Of a stretch of 5,018 nt of DNA, positions 1-5,018 are shown piece after piece. A program made the position numbers and the translations under genes. Origin of the DNA: JANQQZ01 sp039179915 (GTDB taxonomy: Bacteria > Planctomycetota > Phycisphaerae > Phycisphaerales > UBA1924); NCBI GenBank assembly GCA_039179915.1, contig JBCDEF010000201.1, positions 1 through 5,018 of the forward strand, read 5' to 3'. The notes below the pieces were generated by a model. The model made no database searches. It was given only the letters and a program-made list of their open reading frames with translations, and was not told the DNA's origin. The number at the start of each line of letters is the position of its first letter. Position 1 is the first letter of the stretch.

Positions 1-1930
1 CCACGACCCCGGGTAGCGCCCGGGGGGGGCGGGGGGTGGGACTTAAAACGACCACATCGCCGTGGCGGCCTAACCCGATCGATATGGCGTCGGCCGGGAC
101 GAGCATCGGGGCCGTCCACTCGCCCGAGCCGAGCGTCGCGATCGGCTCGGTCGGAACGACGTAGCGGCCGACATCGCTGCTGCCGAGCGCATCGATCACC
201 TCGCCGCCCGATGCCGCGGAGAGCTTGAGCGACTCGAGCTTGCTCAGGAGCCTGTCTCGTTCGGACTCGTCGGCCTCGAGCTCGTGCGTTCGGCGGACGA
301 CTTCGGACTGGTCCTCGCCGACGGCGGCGAGGGCAAGCACCGACGAACGCCGCAGCCGCGCGACCGTCTCCGACATGGTCGTGGCGAGGCCGTCGTTGCG
401 GACCGTCGCGATCACCTGACTCGGCTCGACCGTGTCCCCCGGGCTGACCGCGACCGATTCGAGAAAGCCGTCGACCGAGGGGTACTGGACAACCTCGTGC
501 TCGCGGGCCACGGTCGCGGCCGCCTTCACGGAACGCGGCACCGGCACCAGCACGACCAGCGCCGGGACCACGGCAAAAACCGCCAATGCCACCGCCGCCG
601 CCCGCAGCCGGCTCGCCGCGGCTTCTTCGGAGTGGATCAGGAACCGGCCGATGCCGCGGAGTGTCTTGAACAGCTCCGTGCCGACGTAAAACGTCGCGAG
701 CCCCACGCCGAGCCAGACGGCCTTGGTCGCCAGCAGCGCCGAGATGCCGAGCACGATCGTGATCTTGTACAGCGAGCTCGCGGTGCCGAACAGCACAAAG
801 AACGCCTTGGTCCACCGCCCGTAGGGGACAAACTTGACCGGCGTGCCCAGTGCCGCGCGCTTGACGAGGGAGAGGGTGTAGCTCTGCGAGGTCCCTCGCA
901 GGTTCGGGATCTCCAGAAGATCGCTGGCGAGGTAGTACCCGTCGAACCGCATCAGCGGATTGAGATTCGCCAGGACCGTCGCCACGCCGGCGACCAGCAC
1001 GACATCGAACGCCATGATCCGGACGGTCACAGAATCCGTCACCGCCCAGGCGAACACCGCGAGGGCGGCGATAAACAGCTCCACGTAGACACCCGCCAGC
1101 ACGACCGCGAGCCGGTCCTTGCGGTCGGTGAACCCCCACGACGACGTCGCGTCCACGTACGCCGCCGGCGTGCCCGCCAGCAGGAACACGCCCATCTCCG
1201 GCACCTCGCCCCCGCGGATGCGGCAGGTGTACGCGTGCCCGAACTCGTGCAGCACCTTCATCCCGACGAGCGTGATCCACAGCCCGGCGATGCGCTCGGG
1301 CGTGAAGATCGTCCCCAGCGGCTGGAAGAACTCAGTCCAGTTGCTCACCAGCAGCGCAAGCCCGCACCCAACCACGACCATCCAGAACGCGACCGCCCAC
1401 CGCGTGAACGCCCACGACACCAGATGCTGCGTCCTGGCGAGAAACGCGTCCGGGTTCCAGAGCGGGATCTGCAGGAACAGGAATCCCATGAGCTTGGCTG
1501 TGCGCTTCGCTTGCCGCTTCTTCTCGCGCCGCTCGTAGAGCGTGCTGTTGTCCTGTACGGGCAGATTGAGGAACCCGAGCGAGTGCAGGCTGAGAATGAA
1601 CCGGTAGAAGCTCTCCTCGTCGTCGGCGTCGATCACGCCGAGCTTGCAGACCTCTTCGAACACCTCACCGAGCGGCTTCTCGCCCGAGAGCGTCGCCACG
1701 ACCTGGTAGTCCTCAGCGGACACGCGGTGGACCGCCAGCGTCAGCGGGTCGCGGATGACATACGACGGCACGCCGCGGAAGACGTGGCGGTGGATCTCCA
1801 GGTCGGAGCGCATGCCGACCACAGCCGGCCGGAGCCTGGGCGCGAGCGCATCGGCCGGCGGCGCAGAATCAGCCGACGCGGCCGCATCGGTCGCGGCGGT
1901 GTTCGCGGGTTGGGATTCGTCGGTTTGCAT
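1..1930 (-). CDS. PqqD-like / M50 metalloprotease / HlyD-like membrane fusion protein (3' end outside window)
   Basis: The frame runs from ATG 1930 (MQTDESQPAN) to the left edge without a stop, giving at least 643 residues. After a disordered Ala/Ser/Pro N-terminus, residues ~45-125 resemble a PqqD-type winged-helix domain (SYVIRDPLTLAVHRVSAEDY, then LHSLGFL). A basic linker (RREKKRQAKRTAK, 134-146) precedes the membrane part. Likely membrane helices lie near 172-194, 212-233, 274-296, 302-325, 374-396, 397-417 and 444-464. The M50 zinc site is intact: H228-EFG-H232 (bases 1249-1235) and a third-ligand motif NPLMRFDGYY at 324-333 (Asp330, bases 961-932). The tail is HlyD-like: first lipoyl half ~480-510 (SVDGFLESVAVSPGDTV), coiled coil ~515-572, then a second lipoyl half and the start of a beta-barrel (GRYVVPTEPIATL). 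Its start lies two bases past the upstream stop (TGAGCATG) with no clear ribosome binding site, so translational coupling is likely; a GTG at 1936 is an alternative start. The substrate is unknown, and whether it acts as a protease or a structural transporter partner is open. Confidence 0.92.
   Translation of the reverse strand, partial: MQTDESQPANTAATDAAASADSAPPADALAPRLRPAVVGMRSDLEIHRHVFRGVPSYVIRDPLTLAVHRVSAEDYQVVATLSGEKPLGEVFEEVCKLGVIDADDEESFYRFILSLHSLGFLNLPVQDNSTLYERREKKRQAKRTAKLMGFLFLQIPLWNPDAFLARTQHLVSWAFTRWAVAFWMVVVGCGLALLVSNWTEFFQPLGTIFTPERIAGLWITLVGMKVLHEFGHAYTCRIRGGEVPEMGVFLLAGTPAAYVDATSSWGFTDRKDRLAVVLAGVYVELFIAALAVFAWAVTDSVTVRIMAFDVVLVAGVATVLANLNPLMRFDGYYLASDLLEIPNLRGTSQSYTLSLVKRAALGTPVKFVPYGRWTKAFFVLFGTASSLYKITIVLGISALLATKAVWLGVGLATFYVGTELFKTLRGIGRFLIHSEEAAASRLRAAAVALAVFAVVPALVVLVPVPRSVKAAATVAREHEVVQYPSVDGFLESVAVSPGDTVEPSQVIATVRNDGLATTMSETVARLRRSSVLALAAVGEDQSEVVRRTHELEADESERDRLLSKLESLKLSAASGGEVIDALGSSDVGRYVVPTEPIATLGSGEWTAPMLVPADAISIGLGRHGDVVVLSPTPRPPRALPGVV
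7..25. repeat. Perfect 7-bp inverted repeat beside a G8/G6 tract inside the M50-HlyD gene
   Basis: CCCCGGG, a five-base loop TAGCG, then CCCGGGG form a perfect hairpin. The second arm runs into a G8 run (22-29) and, after one C, a G6 run (31-36). It lies within the open reading frame, where it encodes a Pro/Arg-rich stretch (SPTPRPPRALPG on the minus strand), so it is unlikely to be a terminator. Because it sits at the window edge, a sequencing or assembly length error in the homopolymer is possible. The current frame still reads sensibly into LPGVV. Confidence 0.55.
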
Positions 1931-1932
1931 GC

Positions 1933-3810
1933 TCACAACCAGAAATTCAGCCTGAGGTAATCAACCACACGATTGGACACGATCCACCACACGGGCTTCG
2001 ACCCCAGCTCGATCCGGGCGTTGCCCTCCATGCCTGGCTTGAACCAGTCTGGGATATCCGGCAGAGCCGCCTCGGCGATGTAGACCGCCTGGCTGCCGCG
2101 GACCTCGGGCGTGGGGTGCACGCGTTCGATGCTCACGCTCCACTCGGCCTCCGGGCGTGCCGCGGGCGCAAACGTCCCGACAAGGCCGGCACCAAGCTCG
2201 TCCGCCACCCGTTGGGGCACGGCCGCCTCGATACGCCACTCGGACGCGTCCGCGATCATGAACAGCGGCTCGCCCAGCGGCAACGACTCGCCCACCCGCC
2301 GACGCACGTCGCCCTCGACCACCCGGCCGGCGAAGGGCGCGACCACTCGTGCCCGCCCGATCTGCCGGTCGATCTCGGCCAGCCGTGCGCCGGCCCTTTC
2401 ACGTTCGGCCCGCGACAGCGCGACATCGACCGCGCTCCCCTCAGCGATCGCCAGGTCCTCGTCGATCCGGGCGATCGCGGCCTCCGCCTCCACGCGTCGG
2501 CGCTCCACCCAGAGATCCGTCACATCGAACTGCGCCAGCAGCTCGCCCGCAGCGACCTCGTCACCCGGCGCGACCAGGACCGCTTCCAGCGTCCCCCCGA
2601 ACGGTGCGGCGACGTGCCGCACGCGCGAGGGCTCGACCGTCGCGCTCGTCGACACGCTGTATGTCAAACGCCCAAACGCGACCCACGCGATCAGCGCTAC
2701 CGCGACGCACGCGGCCGCCTTGCGGGCCCATGCCCCCCGGCCGATCAGGCTCTTCGTGCTCTCCGCAGCGCTCGAGCGGGCGTGCGACACGGTCGAACGC
2801 GTTGCCCTGCGGATGAGATCGAACGCCGGGGCATATGGCTCGATCAGCGTCGAGACCTGCTCCAGCTCGTCCGCACGGAAGCCCATATCCGAAGGCCGGC
2901 GGAGGCTCACCACCACACGGACGCCCGGCGCCGCCTCGACAGGCACGCTGGCGACCGCACCCGGGCCGCAGGACTCGAGCCACCGCACGTGCTGCGTGTA
3001 GCCGCAGGCCTCGCCGGTCTGCGACGAGATCCCGCGGCCGGCGTCGACCGCTTCACCCATCGCATCGCGTATCGTCCGACCGACCGCGCTGCGGTCGCTG
3101 AACTCGTCCAATCCCGACACCGCCAGCACGCGGCACCTCGAACCGGTCGCGATCCCGATCGCCGCCTGCTCGCAGCCGAACTTGCTCCGCAGGCTGGCGA
3201 CCAGGGCAAACGCGAGCTCGGTCGCGGACCTGTACCCGGCGACCTTCGAGAGCTCGGCCCCGGGCTGCTCGCCGTCGGCTTCGCCCGAGCCGCGGGCCTC
3301 GACGCGTGCCGCACCGAGCGCCGCCTGGGCCGCGATCGATTCGAGCAGCTCGCGGTGCCGCGCCGCATCCTCGGCTCGCTCGCAGCGGACCACCAGCGAG
3401 AGGACCCCGATCATCGAGCCGTTGATGTCGCGCAGCATGACCGAGAGCAGCGCGATGTGGAACCTCGCGTCGCGCGATGTGAACCGCCTGGCCACCGGGC
3501 GACCGTGCTCGAGCGACTCGTTGAGCAGCTCCTCGATCGGCTTCTTCCAGAACCGCGGATCGGTCGAGCCCTGGTGCCAATAGTCTTCGATGACCTCGGC
3601 GCCGATCCGGACCGAGACCGCCCCGTACGGGCTGCGGAACGCGCGCACGATCTCCGCGGACGCTCGCTTGTAGTACGATGCGGGCGATCGCGTCTCCTCC
3701 GTCAGACGGTGCAGCCGCGAGCTCAGCTCGCGAACCATGCTGGCCTGCGGCGTGTCGGACGTCTGCTCCGGCCCCGAAGGCGCCCGGCTGTGTGCGGTCT
3801 CTGTGCTCAT
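1933..3810 (-). CDS. GAF-GAF-TM-HlyD fusion: periplasmic adaptor with cytoplasmic sensor domains
   Basis: The protein has 625 residues, starting at ATG 3810 (MSTETAHSRA) and ending at TGA 1935-1933. The open frame extends further upstream to 3960, but that stretch overlaps the PilZ gene, reads as low-complexity Arg/Ser, and is rejected. Residues 1-25 are disordered. Residues ~40-172 and ~186-336 look like two divergent GAF-like domains (YGAVSVRIG and GSMIGVLSLVV in the first; FALVASLRSKFGCEQAAIGI and AVASVPVEAAPGVRVVVSL in the second). A single membrane helix follows at ~364-384. The rest is a HlyD/membrane-fusion adaptor: first lipoyl half 398-430 (APFGGTLEAVLVAPGDEV), coiled-coil hairpin ~430-487, second lipoyl half 488-520 (VVAPFAGRVVEG), beta-barrel ~523-603 ending in KPGMEGNARI, and a Trp/Leu-rich tail. 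Without a signal peptide, the GAF part should be cytosolic and the adaptor periplasmic. Typical HlyD adaptors have only a short cytosolic N-terminus, so the ~360-residue extension is unusual. The HlyD call is firm; the GAF call rests on fold-like patterns, and no ligand can be named. Confidence 0.93.
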   Translation of the reverse strand: MSTETAHSRAPSGPEQTSDTPQASMVRELSSRLHRLTEETRSPASYYKRASAEIVRAFRSPYGAVSVRIGAEVIEDYWHQGSTDPRFWKKPIEELLNESLEHGRPVARRFTSRDARFHIALLSVMLRDINGSMIGVLSLVVRCERAEDAARHRELLESIAAQAALGAARVEARGSGEADGEQPGAELSKVAGYRSATELAFALVASLRSKFGCEQAAIGIATGSRCRVLAVSGLDEFSDRSAVGRTIRDAMGEAVDAGRGISSQTGEACGYTQHVRWLESCGPGAVASVPVEAAPGVRVVVSLRRPSDMGFRADELEQVSTLIEPYAPAFDLIRRATRSTVSHARSSAAESTKSLIGRGAWARKAAACVAVALIAWVAFGRLTYSVSTSATVEPSRVRHVAAPFGGTLEAVLVAPGDEVAAGELLAQFDVTDLWVERRRVEAEAAIARIDEDLAIAEGSAVDVALSRAERERAGARLAEIDRQIGRARVVAPFAGRVVEGDVRRRVGESLPLGEPLFMIADASEWRIEAAVPQRVADELGAGLVGTFAPAARPEAEWSVSIERVHPTPEVRGSQAVYIAEAALPDIPDWFKPGMEGNARIELGSKPVWWIVSNRVVDYLRLNFWL

Positions 3811-3812
3811 CG

Positions 3813-3819
3813 CTCCCCC
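3813..3819 (-). promoter_or_regulatory. Probable Shine-Dalgarno site of the GAF-HlyD gene
   Basis: The minus strand reads GGGGGAG followed by CG and the ATG at 3810. The GGAG core is only two bases from the start codon, closer than ideal, so initiation may be modest or helped by ribosomes finishing the PilZ gene 28 bases upstream. The site still supports ATG 3810 over the in-frame upstream starts that lie inside the PilZ gene. Confidence 0.5.
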
Positions 3820-3838
3820 ACTCGTCTGGATCCGACGA

Positions 3839-4264
3839 TCAAAGCAGATCGCCCGAAGAACGGTCCGACTCGGCGGATGCCAGCTCGATCTTGGTAAAGA
3901 ACGCGAACCCCGACTCGAAGGCCTCCTCGCGGACGAGCCGGCAGCGGAGGCACCGCGCAAACACGATCGGCAGGTCCACCTCGCCGCGCTCGAACCGCAG
4001 CTTGTAGAGATCCCCCACCCGCAGCGGCCGCTCGGACATCACCCGGCACCCGCCAGACGAGATGTCACCCGTGACGCCATCGATCGCACCCTGATCGCGA
4101 TCGCTCGCGTTCCCTGGATGGATCGCGACGTTGACCTTCAGCGACGCCCGCTCGGACGACCGCTGCCGCCGGATCGCCTCCGGCGTCTGGCTCTCGAGTT
4201 CCTGCAGCAGCGAGTGCGCCCAGGAGTCGAACCCCGCCTCGCCGTTTTGTGTTCGTCCGCTCAT
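3839..4264 (-). CDS. Stand-alone PilZ domain protein, probable c-di-GMP receptor
   Basis: This complete 141-residue protein begins at an ATG at 4264 behind a strong ribosome binding site and ends at a TGA at 3841-3839. Residues 1-30 form a helical N-terminal extension (SWAHSLLQELESQTPEAIRR). A PilZ beta-barrel follows at about 32-130. Both signature c-di-GMP motifs are present: RxxxR as R35-SSE-R39, and D/NxSxxG as D67-ISSG-G72. The following strands (LRVGDLYKLRF, LPIVFARCLRCRL, ESGFAFFTKI) match the usual PilZ pattern ending in a GxxF-like strand. It has no membrane segment or signal peptide, so it is expected to be cytosolic. A C105-x-x-C108 pair lies in one strand and may be incidental. 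It sits 36 bases after the PKD-protein gene and 28 bases before the GAF-HlyD gene, so it may give c-di-GMP control over the export or adhesion function. The partner protein is unknown. Intact motifs make ligand binding likely; the regulatory target is inferred. Confidence 0.93.
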   Translation of the reverse strand: MSGRTQNGEAGFDSWAHSLLQELESQTPEAIRRQRSSERASLKVNVAIHPGNASDRDQGAIDGVTGDISSGGCRVMSERPLRVGDLYKLRFERGEVDLPIVFARCLRCRLVREEAFESGFAFFTKIELASAESDRSSGDLL

Positions 4265-4269
4265 GGCAT

Positions 4270-4275
4270 ACCTCC
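4270..4275 (-). promoter_or_regulatory. Strong Shine-Dalgarno site of the PilZ gene
   Basis: GGAGGT on the minus strand lies five bases before the ATG at 4264. It fixes the start of the PilZ gene and is the best ribosome binding site in the window. It lies in the 36-base gap after the PKD-protein gene, which shows no hairpin terminator or recognisable promoter, so read-through from upstream is expected. Confidence 0.8.
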
Positions 4276-4300
4276 AACCTCAACCGTTCTGCCGCGACGG

Positions 4301-5018
4301 CTACCGCTTGAACCGATCGTTCACGCTGCCGTCTTCGTCCTCGTCACGCTGATGGGCCCCGAAGCCCGCCCGCATCAGCGCGACAAACTTGGCCATAAAG
4401 CTCCCGCTGTTTGGCTCTGAGCCCTGCTCGCCCGGCTCTGCTGCGGCTGCCTCCCCGCCGACCGGTTCGACCGGCTCGAACAACTCGTCATCCGCCGACT
4501 CGAACACGGCCTCGAACGCCGAGCCGTCGTTGGCCGCGAGCATCTCCTCGCCGACCTGCACGTCGCTTGATTCGATCGAGTCCGCGATCTGAGCGATCTC
4601 CTGGACCTCACGGGTCACCCATTCGATCGCCTCGCCCTCGTCGGCGATCTCTACGCGGTGATCGACATCGATTGGCTGCTCTCCGACCTCCGCGTGGTCT
4701 GTGTCAACGCCGCCCACCGGCAGGGACACCGCCCGGCTCTGGCCGGCCGGATGATCAGAGCCCTCCGCAGCCGGCTCGCTCGGCGACTCACCGAACCCCG
4801 CCGCCCGAGCACGCCCCGGGTCCCCCGCTTCGATCAGCACCGAAACCGATTCCGTTCGCGTGTGCTCACCGTCAGATACCGTCACCTCGAAGACCGCGTT
4901 CTGCGGGACGTCCAGCCCGGGCGCAACAAATGTCGGCGACGAAGCCTCGGTATCGGACAGCTCGACCGGAGGGCCAGCCGTCTGACGCCAGCTGAAGTGC
5001 ACCGCATCCCCATCCGGG
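4301..5018 (-). CDS. C-terminal part of a PKD/Ig-like repeat surface protein (5' end outside window)
   Basis: The reading frame is open to the right edge and ends at a TAG at 4303-4301, leaving 238 C-terminal residues. Fragment residues 1-65 read as the end of a PKD/REJ-like beta-sandwich: PDGDAVHFSW, then an RQTAGPPVELSD strand, a TFVAP turn and FEVTVSDGEHTRTESVSV. This pattern is typical of repeats in large extracellular or surface proteins. Residues 66-195 are acidic, rich in Glu, Asp, Gly, Ala and Pro, and probably disordered, apart from a likely helix at about 117-139 (EAIEWVTREVQEIAQIADS). The end is distinctive: a short hydrophobic/amphipathic helix FMAKFVALMRAGFG, then an acidic patch and a basic RFKR terminus. 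A GTG at 5002 could be mistaken for the start, but the PKD motif clearly continues upstream of it, so the gene is truncated by the window. A surface adhesin or exported cargo of the downstream machinery is inferred from context. The domain call is fairly secure; the function is not. Confidence 0.85.
   Translation of the reverse strand, partial: PDGDAVHFSWRQTAGPPVELSDTEASSPTFVAPGLDVPQNAVFEVTVSDGEHTRTESVSVLIEAGDPGRARAAGFGESPSEPAAEGSDHPAGQSRAVSLPVGGVDTDHAEVGEQPIDVDHRVEIADEGEAIEWVTREVQEIAQIADSIESSDVQVGEEMLAANDGSAFEAVFESADDELFEPVEPVGGEAAAAEPGEQGSEPNSGSFMAKFVALMRAGFGAHQRDEDEDGSVNDRFKR

Noticed and set aside
284..1960. 558-codon open frame on the plus strand opposite the M50-HlyD gene
   Set aside because: Low-complexity Arg/His/Asp composition and no recognisable fold. 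The opposite strand carries HEFGH, NPLMRFDGYY and membrane helices.
2116..3897. 593-codon open frame on the plus strand opposite the GAF-HlyD gene
   Set aside because: Its product is Arg/Asp/His/Pro-rich with no domain-like pattern, as expected for the antisense of a GC-rich gene. The minus-strand frame has clear HlyD motifs.
3811..3960. Upstream extension of the GAF-HlyD frame by 50 codons
   Set aside because: It overlaps the PilZ gene by about 120 bases, reads as Arg/Ser-rich noise and lacks a ribosome binding site, whereas ATG 3810 lies in the gap with a GGAG nearby.
4261..4269. Two-codon upstream frame ATGCCATGA overlapping the PilZ start
   Set aside because: It would place a start directly against the GGAGGT site with no spacing. 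It is most likely chance, although the ATGA overlap is neat.
4265..4300. Possible terminator or promoter between the PKD-protein and PilZ genes
   Set aside because: Only 36 bases, with no convincing hairpin plus T-run and no -35/-10 pair. The only clear signal is the ribosome binding site.
4936..5002. GTG at 5002 as the start of the PKD protein
   Set aside because: The PKD-type motif PDGDAVHFSW spans this codon and the frame stays open to the window edge, so the true start lies outside.

Overview
This window is a GC-rich stretch carrying one tightly packed operon read entirely on the minus strand, so transcription runs from right to left. Four protein genes fill it almost wall to wall, and the two outer ones are cut by the window edges. 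The combination of a PqqD-like/M50-protease/HlyD-like membrane fusion, a GAF-HlyD adaptor fusion and a PKD-domain surface-type protein, together with high GC, suggests a planctomycete, perhaps in the Phycisphaerae. That assignment is an inference from architecture; there is no marker gene here.

Layout in the direction of transcription: (1) 5018-4301, the C-terminal 238 residues of a probably large protein with a PKD/Ig-like beta-sandwich repeat, a long acidic low-complexity linker and a short hydrophobic C-terminal helix; (2) 4264-3839, a 141-residue stand-alone PilZ protein with both c-di-GMP-binding motifs; (3) 3810-1933, a 625-residue fusion of two cytoplasmic GAF-like domains, one membrane helix and a HlyD-type periplasmic adaptor; (4) 1930 to the left edge, at least 643 residues with a PqqD-like N-terminus, a polytopic M50 (site-2-type) metalloprotease core with HEFGH and NPLMRFDGYY motifs, and a HlyD-like lipoyl/coiled-coil tail that is still open at the edge. 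The gaps are 36, 28 and 2 bases, with no room for internal terminators, which fits one co-transcribed and probably co-regulated unit.

Working hypothesis (inference): the operon encodes an envelope export or surface-display machine. The two HlyD-like proteins would form a membrane/periplasm adaptor complex, the PKD-domain protein would be a cargo or surface partner, and the PilZ and GAF domains would supply cytoplasmic control by c-di-GMP and another small ligand. No ABC ATPase or outer-membrane channel is visible. They may lie outside the window, or the M50-HlyD protein may take the place of a conventional inner-membrane partner. No RNA genes, insertion sequences, CRISPR arrays or tRNAs were seen, and no noncoding stretch exceeds 36 bases.
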